From Bacteroidota bacterium (lineage in GTDB: Bacteria > Bacteroidota > Bacteroidia > Chitinophagales > Chitinophagaceae), in assembly GCA_023416995.1 (NCBI GenBank), contig JAEZGI010000027.1, positions 62,001-126,000 on the forward strand: a stretch of DNA of 64,000 bases, given 5' to 3'. The first letter of the stretch is position 1, and each line of letters begins with the position of its first letter. A program made the translations under genes and the position numbers. The notes beneath the pieces are model-generated. The model was given only the letters and a program-made list of their open reading frames with translations, had not been told where the DNA came from and ran no database searches. This document shows positions 1 to 9,147 of this stretch, piece by piece.

Positions 1-111
1 CACTTCACCATTGCGCACGATCACACATCCAAAAGGGCCGCCCGCTCCTGCATTCATTCCCTGCCTCGCAAGATCAATTGCCATCTTCATAAATTTTGAT
101 TGCGGTTCCAT
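1..111 (-). CDS. Guanine deaminase-like protein (5' fragment, runs off window)
   Basis: Reading the minus strand from an ATG at 111 gives 37 codons that stay open to the window edge. The visible N-terminus has the pattern AIDLARQGM followed by GGPFGCVIV and NGEV, which is the first helix and first strand of the CMP/dCMP (cytidine) deaminase fold as seen in bacterial guanine deaminases. These enzymes convert guanine to xanthine and ammonia in purine salvage. The zinc-binding HAE and PCxxC motifs would lie outside the window, so the substrate cannot be confirmed; a tRNA adenosine deaminase-like protein is possible. It is divergent from the M61 peptidase gene, with only about 60 bases between the two starts. 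Confidence 0.6.
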   Translation of the reverse strand, partial: MEPQSKFMKMAIDLARQGMNAGAGGPFGCVIVRNGEV

Positions 112-172
112 CTGCGTTAATTTAGGCGAAATTAAGTTCAATCACCCATCGTGGCAAAATTCAAAACTAAAC

Positions 173-1993
173 ATGAAAAGGCTATCTTTTATTCTCCTGC
201 TGCTGATTGTTTGCGATCATCTGCTGGCCCAGAAAATCAGTTACATCATTTCTTTTCCAAATATTGCACACCATGAAGCCGACATCAGTGTCACCGTTTC
301 AGGGCTTACCCAGCGTGCGGCAATATTCCGAATGAGCCGTTCCTCTCCGGGACGATATGCCACCCACGAATACGGTAAGAATATTTACGATGTTCAGGCT
401 TTTGATAAGGCAGGAAAACCTGTGGTGATCAGGAAAATTGACGGGGATGTGTATGAAGTACCGAAACATGATGGCTTTGTGCGCGTTAAATACACCTTGT
501 ATGCAAACCATCCCGATGGCACATACGCGGGCATTGATCGTGAAAGCATACATCTGAATTCTCCTGCCACCTTCCTCTGGCTAAAGGGGGCGGAGAAAGC
601 TCCGATAGATATCAAGTTCAACCTGCCTGAAGGAAAGCGCTGGACAATCTCAACCCAACTAAAACCAGGGGCCGACTCAACGCTTTTTACGGCCCGCGAT
701 TTTCAATACCTGATGGATTCACCTATCAACATTGGTGAACTAAACTGGTTCGAATGGCAGATGGCCGGAGCGGGAAACAAACCCGCCGTTTTCCGGCTTT
801 CGCTGGAAGCTACCGGCGACCATGGCATCATGAGCGAATTCGCCAAAAATCTTGAAGTTATCACCAAACAGGCAAAGGCGGTCTTTGGAACGCTGCCTGC
901 TTTTGATTACAATACTTACACTTTCATCACGGGTATGAATCCTTACGTAAGAGGAGACGGGATGGAGCACAGAAATTCGACCGTTATCAACAGACCCGGC
1001 GCATTTACTTCTGCTACGGTGCCTTCGGTATTTGCACATGAGTTTTTTCATGCCTGGAACGTTGAAAGGATCCGCCCCGCTTCACTGGAACCATTCAATT
1101 TTGAAAAAAGCAACATGAGCGGAGAGCTTTGGTTCGCAGAAGGCTTCACCCAATATTATGGAGAGTTGCTGATGAAACGTTCGGGTTTTCGTACAATAGA
1201 TGATTGGGCCAACACCATATCGGGTCTTGTAAATACCAAGCAAAATACGGCAGGTGCAAAAAGTTACTCACCTGTACAGGCGAGCCAAATGGCCGTGTTT
1301 GTTGATGCAGGGGTGAGCATTGATAAAACCAATTACCCTAACATGTTTACTTCGTATTACCCTTACGGTGCAGCCATTGCGCTGGCTCTTGATCTCGAAT
1401 TAAGAACGCGTTTCGAGGGACTGGATCTTGATCGATATATGCAGGCCGTCTGGAAAAAGTTTGGTGTGAATGAGCAGCCGTACACGGTAGCGGGATTGGA
1501 AAATGTGCTCGCTGATCTTACAAAGGACAAAAACTTCGCAGCAGCGTTTTTTTTTAACTATGTGAACGGTCATGAGCCGTTTGACTACGGACCTTTATTA
1601 GAAGAGGCAGGCTTTACGCTTTCGCAGCCAGCGCTGAAGGAGGCATGGTTGGGCAACCTCCAGTTCCGACCCGGTGGTGACCTGGTACTCGGAGGCGTTA
1701 CCATAAAAGGAACACCACTCTACGAAGCCGGTCTCGATATAGAAGACAAGATCTTACAACTGGCGGGCAAAGAAGTTTCCGGCCCGGAAGAACTGCGTGC
1801 AATCATCAAAGCTCACAAACCCGGTGATAAAGTAAGTATCCAGTATCAGCATCGTGAAAAAGTCATCACAACAGAAATTACATTTTCTGCAAACCCTGTT
1901 TACTCTGTGGTTCCATTCGAAAAAGGAAAGTTTGAAATTGATGAAAATATGAAAGCATTTCGTGCGTCCTGGCTCGGCAACAAAATTCAATAA
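173..1993 (+). CDS. M61 family peptidase (glycyl aminopeptidase type) with PDZ domain, secreted
   Basis: A 606-residue zinc metallopeptidase of family M61. The start at 173 is chosen because it places a clean signal peptide (MKRLSFILLLLIVCDHLLAQ) at the N-terminus; the frame is open further upstream but that part overlaps the divergent gene. Residues 289-293 are HEFFH (HExxH zinc site) and E323 in FAEGFTQYYGE is the likely third zinc ligand. A PDZ domain occupies roughly residues 500-590 (VTIKGTPLYEAGLDIEDKIL). Family members cleave N-terminal Gly or Ala; substrate here is unknown. It is probably periplasmic and monocistronic, closed by a strong hairpin at 2024-2050. Confidence 0.9.
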   Translation: MKRLSFILLLLIVCDHLLAQKISYIISFPNIAHHEADISVTVSGLTQRAAIFRMSRSSPGRYATHEYGKNIYDVQAFDKAGKPVVIRKIDGDVYEVPKHDGFVRVKYTLYANHPDGTYAGIDRESIHLNSPATFLWLKGAEKAPIDIKFNLPEGKRWTISTQLKPGADSTLFTARDFQYLMDSPINIGELNWFEWQMAGAGNKPAVFRLSLEATGDHGIMSEFAKNLEVITKQAKAVFGTLPAFDYNTYTFITGMNPYVRGDGMEHRNSTVINRPGAFTSATVPSVFAHEFFHAWNVERIRPASLEPFNFEKSNMSGELWFAEGFTQYYGELLMKRSGFRTIDDWANTISGLVNTKQNTAGAKSYSPVQASQMAVFVDAGVSIDKTNYPNMFTSYYPYGAAIALALDLELRTRFEGLDLDRYMQAVWKKFGVNEQPYTVAGLENVLADLTKDKNFAAAFFFNYVNGHEPFDYGPLLEEAGFTLSQPALKEAWLGNLQFRPGGDLVLGGVTIKGTPLYEAGLDIEDKILQLAGKEVSGPEELRAIIKAHKPGDKVSIQYQHREKVITTEITFSANPVYSVVPFEKGKFEIDENMKAFRASWLGNKIQ

Positions 1994-2023
1994 CGGTCAA
2001 CTCTATTAGCATAATATAACGAC

Positions 2024-2058
2024 GATGGCATCCTTACTCAGGATGCCATCATTGTTTT
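2024..2058. terminator. Bidirectional intrinsic terminator
   Basis: The perfect 10-bp stem GATGGCATCC/GGATGCCATC has a 7-base loop and is followed by ATTGTTTT. It lies between the convergent M61 peptidase gene and the lipoprotein gene on the minus strand and can serve both. Confidence 0.8.
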
Positions 2059-2077
2059 ATAAGTTTTATAGAAGTGC

Positions 2078-3172
2078 TTACTGGTATTGGATGTAAACCG
2101 GTTGCGGTTTTAGTTTTAATACTTCAGCCGGCGACATGATATGGCTGTTTGGTTCACGAAGATCATTTTTGTAGAAAATCTTAAATCCTGTGAACTGAAC
2201 AGGTTCTTTGTGAATGAACTGGCGGTAAGTGTTGATTTTTCTTGCCTGGTGACCCCATCCATCCATATCCATAATAACCTGTACTTCAGGACGTAATTTT
2301 ATGTCTTTGTAGTTGGTTACCATCTTTTGTGTGAACCGGTGAACCACCAGCATTTTTGGAGGAAGGTTATTCTCTTTTACAAGTTTCGCGAGGTAATTGG
2401 TAGTATAATTGATATCAGCCGCATCGAAAGAACCAACGACCTTTCCGGGAGCCTGTCCACCCTTCATTGAAAACTCAGGATCGATACCAAAATGCACATG
2501 AGGTAGTTTCAGGTATTTTTCAAACTCGGGCAGTTCTTCCTGCAAAGTGCTCAAACCCACCTGGATATCGATAAACACCAATGCATTGATTTTTTCAGCC
2601 ATTGCGAGTACCTTATCGATCTGGTTAAAAGGCATTCTCAAACGGTATTTATTGCCTTTGCCAGGACTTCCCTGGGCGGTGACGGCGATATAATGCAGAG
2701 CAGGAACAACTTCAAGAGCAGTATCTGCTTCCTGCCATTTTTTTACTTCACCCTGTAATTTGTCGAGCATTTCTTTTTCGGGTAATTCGCCCAAAATGCC
2801 CATACGTGTTGAATACAGATTGCCATAATAGGCAATAACGCGTTTGAAAGGTAAAATAGCTCCGGGAAGCGGGTATTCGCCTTTAACCGGCCATTTACCA
2901 GTTGAATCACCGTTGGTAATGTGTTGCATCAATTCATCGTATCGTGCACTGTCAAGCTTTGGCGCCGGAGGCGGAGCAGTTACGGTTTCAGTCGCTGGCA
3001 ATGTATCCTGTTGAACACCGGCAACGGGAGCTGCAGCTTTATCGGTGGTAGAGAAACAGGATGAGGTAGTACCGACGGCGGCAAACAGGATGATTGATTT
3101 TAAAAAAATTGTTGAAAATTTTGATTTGTACCAGGGCGTTCTGATAGCGATGTTGTTTACCTGATTATACAT
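2078..3172 (-). CDS. Hypothetical lipoprotein, possible TIM-barrel fold
   Basis: A 364-residue protein of unrecognised function. The N-terminus has a basic region, a hydrophobic stretch (FLKSIILFAAVG) and a cysteine in TTSSCF that could be a lipidation site, then a Pro/Ala/Thr-rich linker to about residue 70. The rest is globular with alternating strands and helices (for example NALVFIDIQVG, HVHFGIDPEF, PPKMLVVHRFT, VQVIMDMDGWG), which resembles a TIM barrel such as a glycoside-hydrolase-like fold, but no catalytic motif was assigned. A shorter start is possible because the signal begins about 25 residues in. It has its own upstream region of about 210 bases. Confidence 0.7.
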   Translation of the reverse strand: MYNQVNNIAIRTPWYKSKFSTIFLKSIILFAAVGTTSSCFSTTDKAAAPVAGVQQDTLPATETVTAPPPAPKLDSARYDELMQHITNGDSTGKWPVKGEYPLPGAILPFKRVIAYYGNLYSTRMGILGELPEKEMLDKLQGEVKKWQEADTALEVVPALHYIAVTAQGSPGKGNKYRLRMPFNQIDKVLAMAEKINALVFIDIQVGLSTLQEELPEFEKYLKLPHVHFGIDPEFSMKGGQAPGKVVGSFDAADINYTTNYLAKLVKENNLPPKMLVVHRFTQKMVTNYKDIKLRPEVQVIMDMDGWGHQARKINTYRQFIHKEPVQFTGFKIFYKNDLREPNSHIMSPAEVLKLKPQPVYIQYQ

Positions 3173-3330
3173 GGATATTTGTTTGAAGAAGATTTTTGAT
3201 GAAACGGGCCCGTCGATGAAATTATTTCACTTGCACTGATTTATTTCATTGCAAGATAACATTAGATAGCGCAGTCACGAAGAAAAGTAATAAGGCTACA
3301 TACTTCTATGTAGCAATCTCAACCTCGGGC

Positions 3331-3364
3331 AAAAAAACAGAGGTTGCCCGGATGAGCAACCTCT
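3331..3364 (-). terminator. Intrinsic terminator of the DsbA-like gene
   Basis: The stem AGAGGTTGC/GCAACCTCT (3339-3347 with 3356-3364) is followed on the minus strand by a seven-T run (the A run at 3331-3337). It is positioned just after the stop of the DsbA-like gene. Confidence 0.75.
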
Positions 3365-3385
3365 GAGTCAACGAAAAAAATATGA

Positions 3386-3958
3386 CTATGCCCTTTGTTT
3401 GGCAGCAGGTTTTTTCTTCTGCAACTTAAGCGCGGCATCGATGCCTTTGCTTAGGCTTTCAACAGTAGGTTTGCCTGTAAATTGTTCGCCATTTATAAAA
3501 AATGTGGGTACATCGCGCACACCCATATCCAAACCTTCTAACAGGTCATTGCGAACATGCCAGCCGTAGGTTGAATTCATAAGTTCTTCCAGGAACTTTT
3601 TATTGGTTACGCCGGCTTCTTTTGAATGAACCTTCAGGCTGGTAAGCCCCAGGTTACGGCGTTGCGCAAATAACATGTTGTGCATCGGCCAGAATTTGCC
3701 TTCCTGGGAGGCTGCAACAGCTGCCTCGGCCGCTTTTTGCGAACGTTGATAAACCTGTGTCAACGGGAAGTGTCTGAAGTTAAAGTTCAGTTTATCTTCA
3801 TACTTGTCCATGAGTTGTTTTACTACCTCATTGGCTTTTGCGCATGCTTCGCTTTCATAGTCGCCGAATTCAACAAGCGTAACAGGTGCATCCGGGTTGC
3901 CCGTGATGATGTCTTTGGGAGGAATAACCTCCACGATAACCTTTGCTTTTGGTGCCAT
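3386..3958 (-). CDS. DsbA-like thioredoxin-fold protein with SxxC in place of CxxC
   Basis: A 190-residue protein of the DsbA/thioredoxin_4 class, related to the thioredoxin domains often linked to NhaA antiporters. It shows the typical order: ITGNPDAPVTLVEFGDYES at the first strand, a helical insertion, and the cis-proline segment DVPTFFINGEQF. At the active site the expected C-x-x-C reads S36-E-A-C39, so the first cysteine is replaced by serine and only one redox cysteine remains. No signal peptide is visible, so a cytoplasmic location is likely. The C-terminus is lysine rich. It is 26 bases after clpB on the same strand and may be cotranscribed with it, suggesting a proteostasis role. Confidence 0.8.
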   Translation of the reverse strand: MAPKAKVIVEVIPPKDIITGNPDAPVTLVEFGDYESEACAKANEVVKQLMDKYEDKLNFNFRHFPLTQVYQRSQKAAEAAVAASQEGKFWPMHNMLFAQRRNLGLTSLKVHSKEAGVTNKKFLEELMNSTYGWHVRNDLLEGLDMGVRDVPTFFINGEQFTGKPTVESLSKGIDAALKLQKKKPAAKQRA

Positions 3959-3984
3959 AATTGTTGTTCTATTTTATCGGTAGA

Positions 3985-6606
3985 TTACCCACCGCTTTTT
4001 TCCATCTCTGCCGACTCATTACGGAATACTACTACCCCGTCGAATACGTCAACCAATACCTTTTGTGATTTGTCAATATCACCTGCCAGTATTTTCTTAC
4101 TTAACTGGTTAACAATTTTCTTTTGAATCAGCCTTTTTAACGGACGTGCACCGAATTGAGGATCGAAACCATTTTCTGCGAGATAATCTAAAGCATAATC
4201 GCTGAAAGCTATATCTATTCCATTCGCAGCGACAAGATCCTTCAGGGCCTTCAGCTGTATGGATATGATTCCTTTAATATCTCTTTTCAGTAACGGCTGG
4301 AACATGATCACTTCATCTATCCGGTTTAAAAATTCCGGTCTGATGGTTTGCCTGAGCAGATCCAGCACCTCACGACGTGTATTCTCTACAACATCTTCAA
4401 TGTTCAATTCGTTCACATCTTCAAAATTACTTTGGATAATATGGCTTCCCATATTACTCGTCATGATGATGATCGTATTTTTGAAGTTGACGACCCGGCC
4501 CTTGCTATCGGTCAACCGGCCATCGTCCAGTACCTGCAATAATACATTAAAAACATCAGGATGCGCCTTCTCGATCTCGTCCAGCAGGATCACGGAATAC
4601 GGTTTCCGGCGCACTGCTTCGGTTAGCTGACCACCTTCCTCATAACCCACATATCCCGGAGGCGCACCTACAAGTCGGCTCACAGAGTGCTTTTCCTGGT
4701 ATTCGCTCATGTCGATCCGGGTCATCATACTCTCGTCGCTGAACAGGTATTCTGCCAGCGCCCTGGCGAGCTCGGTTTTACCTACTCCTGTGGTTCCCAG
4801 GAAGATAAATGAACCAATTGGCTTACGCGGATCCTGTAAACCCGAACGGCTGCGGCGAATTGCGTCAGAAACTGCCACGATTGCTTCCTCCTGACCCACT
4901 ACCCTTTTGTGCAATTCATCTTCCAGATGTAGTAATTTTTCCCGCTCGCCCTGCAGCATCCGGGTAACCGGAATGCCGGTAGCTTTGGCGACAGACTCGG
5001 CAATATCCTCGGCATCCACCTCTTCTTTTAACAATCTTTTCTCAGATAACTGGCCAAGTTGCGCTGTTAATTGCTGCGATTTTGCCTCTTCTTCCTTCAC
5101 TTTCCCATATCTTATCTCAGCCACACGGCCATAATCACCGTTCCTTTCAGCCTGTTCAGCCTCTTGTTTAAGCGACTCGATGTTTGCTTTGGCAGTTTGG
5201 ATCTGGTCAACCAGTTCCTTCTCCTGTCTCCATTTTGCTTTCAGGGTGTCGCGTTCAACACTCAGGTTACCGATTTCAACGCCGAGTTCATAGAGTTTGG
5301 CTTCGTCGTTTTCTCTTTTGATGGCCTCGCGTTCAATTTCAAGCTGGCGGATATTTCTTTCCAGTTTGTCGAGTTCCTCAGGCATTGAATTCATTTCAAG
5401 CCTCAGTTTTGCAGCGCTTTCATCTATAAGGTCAATTGCCTTGTCGGGCAAGAAGCGGTCAGTGATATATCGTTGAGACAATTCTACTGCGGCAATGATC
5501 GCCTCATCTTTAATACGAACATGATGATGCGTTTCATAACGCTCCTTCAAACCACGCAAAATAGAAACGGCATCCTCAACTGAAGGTTCATCAATCATGA
5601 CCCGTTGAAACCTTCTTTCAAGCGCTTTATCTTTTTCGAAAAATTTCTGGTATTCGTTCAGAGTGGTAGCACCAATAGCGCGCAATTCACCTCTTGCCAG
5701 TGCTGGTTTGAGAATGTTTGCTGCATCCATTGCACCTTCGCCACCACCGGCACCTACAAGGGTATGAATTTCATCTATAAACAGGATGATTTCACCATCA
5801 CTGCCAGACACTTCTTTAATTACTCCTTTTAACCGCTCTTCAAACTCACCTTTATATTTGGCGCCGGCTATCAGCAATCCCATATCCAGCGCGTAAATAG
5901 TTTTTGATTTCAGGTTTTCAGGTACGTCACCATTTACTATCCGGTGCGCGAGTCCTTCAGCGATAGCAGTTTTACCAACACCCGGCTCACCCACCAAAAT
6001 GGGATTGTTTTTGCTGCGGCGTGACAGGATATGTAATGTGCGCCTGATTTCTTCATCACGACCGATCACAGGATCCAGCTTACCTGCACGGGCCATTTCA
6101 TTCAGGTTCTTTGCATACTTATTCAGCGCGTTATAAGTTGTTTCATGAGTTTGCGATGATACTGTTGAGCCTTTACGTAAATCTTTGATGGCGGCAACAA
6201 GACCTTTCTCTGTAAGACCCGCTGCCTTCAGCAGTTTACCTGAATTGTCGTTGTTCAACAATATAGCAAGCAGCAAATGTTCAACACTCACAAACTCGTC
6301 GCCAAACTGCTTCAACAAAGTGCCTGCTTTCAGGAACACATTATTTGCGTCGCGGCTCACAGACTGTGCCGGGGTTCCGCTATCGGTTTTAGGAAGTTGC
6401 GCAATGCTTTCATCAACTTTCGTTTCGACGAACGATGGATTCACATTGTTTTTCTTCAGCAGAAATTCAATAGGCGAATCATCATTACTCAGCAATGCCT
6501 TCAGCACATGTTCCGTTTCAATGTTCAGGTTAGAATTGTTGTATGCAATCTGCTGTGATTGCGCAATTGCTTCCTGGGCTTTAATTGTGAAATTATTTGG
6601 ATTCAT
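3985..6606 (-). CDS. clpB: ATP-dependent chaperone ClpB
   Basis: An 873-residue Hsp100 disaggregase. The start at 6606 (MNPNNFTIKAQEA) matches the family N-terminus; the upstream open frame is not conserved-looking. Domains in order are the Clp N-domain, AAA1 with GEPGVGKT and LFIDEIH, a coiled-coil M-domain rich in Glu/Lys (roughly residues 390-520) that distinguishes ClpB from other Hsp100s, and AAA2 with GTTGVGKTE and LLDEIEK, then the D2 small domain with GARPLKR. It resolves protein aggregates together with DnaK/DnaJ. The gene is divergent from a beta-lactamase-fold gene across about 70 bases and is followed by the DsbA-like gene. Confidence 0.97.
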   Translation of the reverse strand: MNPNNFTIKAQEAIAQSQQIAYNNSNLNIETEHVLKALLSNDDSPIEFLLKKNNVNPSFVETKVDESIAQLPKTDSGTPAQSVSRDANNVFLKAGTLLKQFGDEFVSVEHLLLAILLNNDNSGKLLKAAGLTEKGLVAAIKDLRKGSTVSSQTHETTYNALNKYAKNLNEMARAGKLDPVIGRDEEIRRTLHILSRRSKNNPILVGEPGVGKTAIAEGLAHRIVNGDVPENLKSKTIYALDMGLLIAGAKYKGEFEERLKGVIKEVSGSDGEIILFIDEIHTLVGAGGGEGAMDAANILKPALARGELRAIGATTLNEYQKFFEKDKALERRFQRVMIDEPSVEDAVSILRGLKERYETHHHVRIKDEAIIAAVELSQRYITDRFLPDKAIDLIDESAAKLRLEMNSMPEELDKLERNIRQLEIEREAIKRENDEAKLYELGVEIGNLSVERDTLKAKWRQEKELVDQIQTAKANIESLKQEAEQAERNGDYGRVAEIRYGKVKEEEAKSQQLTAQLGQLSEKRLLKEEVDAEDIAESVAKATGIPVTRMLQGEREKLLHLEDELHKRVVGQEEAIVAVSDAIRRSRSGLQDPRKPIGSFIFLGTTGVGKTELARALAEYLFSDESMMTRIDMSEYQEKHSVSRLVGAPPGYVGYEEGGQLTEAVRRKPYSVILLDEIEKAHPDVFNVLLQVLDDGRLTDSKGRVVNFKNTIIIMTSNMGSHIIQSNFEDVNELNIEDVVENTRREVLDLLRQTIRPEFLNRIDEVIMFQPLLKRDIKGIISIQLKALKDLVAANGIDIAFSDYALDYLAENGFDPQFGARPLKRLIQKKIVNQLSKKILAGDIDKSQKVLVDVFDGVVVFRNESAEMEKSGG

Positions 6607-6678
6607 ACGTTTAATTATTCCTTTTATACGATTACATTTAACCGCAAATGCTACTCCAAACACAAATGGGCCGTAAGT

Positions 6679-7737
6679 ATGTCATATAAACCCTGTGCCG
6701 CCTGCCTGATAAGCAGGATAACACTCGCTTTTCTGCTATTCTGGCTGCCCGCTTCAAGCCAGTATAATTTCAATTCGCTGAATGACCAGCTCGAACGGGC
6801 AAAAAAGCCTTTTGGCGGCGGAGTTGTTATGCTGGTACACAAGGATGATTCGCTGGTTTATAAAAAGGAGATTGGTGAAGATTTTACTGCAAAATTAGCC
6901 ATGCCGATTGGTTCAGTAAGTCAGTGGCTCGCTGCCGCCACTGTTATGACCTTTGTTGACCAGGGCAAATTGAAGTTGGATGACCCTGTTGCTAAGTATC
7001 TGCCAGTTTTTGGAAAATATGCTAAAGGTTATTTGACCATCAGGCACTGTTTGTCGAATACTACGGGCATAGAAAGTGAAACCGGTAAAATGGGTAAGGT
7101 TTTTGGCGGAAGGCGAAAATTTGCAACCCTGGAAGAAGCCGTGAATGCAATCGCGGCCAAAGAGATTTCCAATAACCCGGAAAAGGAATTTCACTTCGGA
7201 AGCTTTGGAATCGATATTGCCGCGCGTGTTGTGGAAGTGATCGGGAAAAAAAGTTTTGACCGGCTGGTGCAGGAAAAAATTACGCGCCCGCTGAAAATGC
7301 GGGCTACTTCTTTCACTGATGAAAATGGAGGTGCCGTGAATCCTGCAGGCGGTGCAAGATCATCTGCCAACGATCTGATCAATTTCCTGTCGATGATCCT
7401 CAACGACGGCAAATTTGAAGGTAAACAGATCCTGTCTCCAAAATCTCTTTCAGAGATGCAAACCATACAGTTTGCGGGTCTACCGGTAAAGTACAAACCG
7501 GAGGAAGCCAACGGGTTCGACTTTGGTCTTGGTAACTGGATACTTGATAAACCAGCACCTGATAAACCTGGAATCATTCTTTTCCCCGGGTCTACCGGTA
7601 CCTGGGCGATTGTTGATCGATGCCGTAAATATGCTGCAGTGATAGTACCAAAGAAAGCCGGTGAAGAAGCAAAACAGAATATTTTCCTGGATCTCAAATC
7701 CGGGATCGAGGCACAGTTCACCGCAGTTTGTGATTGA
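6679..7737 (+). CDS. Beta-lactamase-fold protein with degraded catalytic motifs (probable pseudoenzyme)
   Basis: A 353-residue exported protein of the class C beta-lactamase/serine hydrolase family. The start at 6679 precedes a signal sequence (ISRITLAFLLFWLPASSQ). The fold is recognisable from DQGKLKLDDPVAKYLP, LTIRHCLSNTTGI and GGARSSANDLINFLSMILNDGK. All three catalytic motifs look altered: SxxK reads S79-V-S-Q82, so the general-base lysine is Gln; Y-x-N reads F173-G-S175; and the third motif (normally HxG or KTG) reads FPGSTGTW with no His or Lys. It is therefore probably not a working hydrolase and may bind peptidoglycan or another ligand. Family membership is clear; function is inferred as non-catalytic. 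Confidence 0.85.
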   Translation: MSYKPCAACLISRITLAFLLFWLPASSQYNFNSLNDQLERAKKPFGGGVVMLVHKDDSLVYKKEIGEDFTAKLAMPIGSVSQWLAAATVMTFVDQGKLKLDDPVAKYLPVFGKYAKGYLTIRHCLSNTTGIESETGKMGKVFGGRRKFATLEEAVNAIAAKEISNNPEKEFHFGSFGIDIAARVVEVIGKKSFDRLVQEKITRPLKMRATSFTDENGGAVNPAGGARSSANDLINFLSMILNDGKFEGKQILSPKSLSEMQTIQFAGLPVKYKPEEANGFDFGLGNWILDKPAPDKPGIILFPGSTGTWAIVDRCRKYAAVIVPKKAGEEAKQNIFLDLKSGIEAQFTAVCD

Positions 7738-7760
7738 ATCAAACTCAGTTCAGCTATAAA

Positions 7761-7789
7761 AAAAACGGCCGTATAAAACGGCCGCTTTT
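7761..7789. terminator. Bidirectional intrinsic terminator
   Basis: The stem CGGCCGT/ACGGCCG (7766-7772 with 7778-7784) is flanked by an A run on the left and CTTTT on the right. It sits between the convergent beta-lactamase-like gene and xylA. Confidence 0.75.
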
Positions 7790-7806
7790 GAGCAATTGAA
7801 AAGTTA

Positions 7807-9135
7807 TCAGATATACTGATTGATGATATTTTCAAGCCATTCCTGCCGGCCACTTTGAAGTTTTGGTTCTCCGTTTGCAAGAACAAATTCGCGAAGATCT
7901 TCCAGTGTTAATGCACCTGATTCAAATTCCTTTCCTTTACCGCTATCAAATGAACTATAACGTTCCTGGCGGAATTTTTTATAAGGTGATTTCTGAAGGA
8001 TATTATCCGCAACAACGAGCGCCCGTGCAAAATTGTCCATACCACCGATATGTGCGTAGAACATATCTTCAATATCAGTTGAGTTACGTCTGAGTTTAGC
8101 ATCGAAGTTAATACCACCGCCTGCAAAACCACCGGCTTCGAGTATGATAAGCATTGACTCGGTCAGTTCGTTCAGGTTATTAGGGAACTGGTCAGTATCC
8201 CATCCGTTCTGAGCATCACCCCTGTTGGCATCGATGCTTCCAAGCATGCCGGCATCAGCAGCAACCTGCAGTTCGTGTTGGAAGGTATGACCTGCAAGTG
8301 TTGCGTGGTTCACTTCAGCATTAATTTTGAAGTCTTTATCAAGCCCATGATGGCGCAGAAATCCTATCACTGTTGCAGAGTCAAAATCATACTGGTGTTT
8401 GGTAGGTTCGCATGGTTTGGGTTCTATAAAGAACACACCTTTGAAACCCTGCTTGCGGGCATAATCACGAGCCATAGTAAGAAAACGTGCGAGGTGTTCG
8501 GTTTCACGTTTCATATCGGTATTAAGCAAAGTCATGTAACCTTCGCGACCGCCCCAGAAAACATAATTTTCGCCACCAAGTGCTATCGTTGCGTCAAGCG
8601 CATTTTTCACCTGTGTTCCGGCATAAGCCACGGAATGAAAATCAGGATTGGTAGACGCTCCATTCATATAACGAGGGTTTGAAAAAACATTGGCAGTGCC
8701 CCAAAGCAGTTTCACTCCGCTGGCCTTTTGTTTTTCCTGGGCATAACTAACGATCTTGCTCATGCGCTTTTCGTACTCCGCAACATCTTTTCCTTCATCA
8801 ACCAGGTCCACATCATGAAAGCAATAATAGGGAACACCAAGCTTTGTTATAAACTCAAATGCGGCATCCATTTTATCCTTTGCCCTTTGGTCAGCATCGG
8901 CCGCTGCATCCCAGGGAAAGGTTTTGGTACCCGGGCCAAACGGATCACCACCTGTATTACAGAGCGTATGCCAGTAGGCAACTGCAAACCGAAGGTGATC
9001 TTTCATTGTTTTACCTGCTATAACCCTGTTTTCGTCGTACCATTTGTACGCGAGGGGGTTGTCTGAGCCCTGTCCCTCATATTTGATTTTACCTATGCCG
9101 GGAAAATATTCTTTGTTTCCTAGTGTAATGCTCAT
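7807..9135 (-). CDS. xylA: Xylose isomerase
   Basis: A 442-residue class II xylose isomerase that converts D-xylose to D-xylulose using two divalent metal ions. Diagnostic segments are CFHDVDLVDEG with the catalytic His, WGGREGY, FFIEPKPCEPTKHQYDFD with metal and substrate ligands, INAEVNHATLAGHTFQHEL, and GSIDANRGDAQNGWDTDQFP. Length is typical of the class. It is the last gene of a minus-strand operon and begins 12 bases after the xylB stop, so the pathway order is symporter, kinase, isomerase. A hairpin terminator lies just downstream. Confidence 0.97.
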   Translation of the reverse strand: MSITLGNKEYFPGIGKIKYEGQGSDNPLAYKWYDENRVIAGKTMKDHLRFAVAYWHTLCNTGGDPFGPGTKTFPWDAAADADQRAKDKMDAAFEFITKLGVPYYCFHDVDLVDEGKDVAEYEKRMSKIVSYAQEKQKASGVKLLWGTANVFSNPRYMNGASTNPDFHSVAYAGTQVKNALDATIALGGENYVFWGGREGYMTLLNTDMKRETEHLARFLTMARDYARKQGFKGVFFIEPKPCEPTKHQYDFDSATVIGFLRHHGLDKDFKINAEVNHATLAGHTFQHELQVAADAGMLGSIDANRGDAQNGWDTDQFPNNLNELTESMLIILEAGGFAGGGINFDAKLRRNSTDIEDMFYAHIGGMDNFARALVVADNILQKSPYKKFRQERYSSFDSGKGKEFESGALTLEDLREFVLANGEPKLQSGRQEWLENIINQYI

Positions 9136-9147
9136 AATCTGATGTTT

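Noticed and set aside
3680..6676. Long open frames on the plus strand opposite the DsbA-like gene and clpB
   Set aside because: They are antisense shadows of strongly conserved genes and have no family signature.
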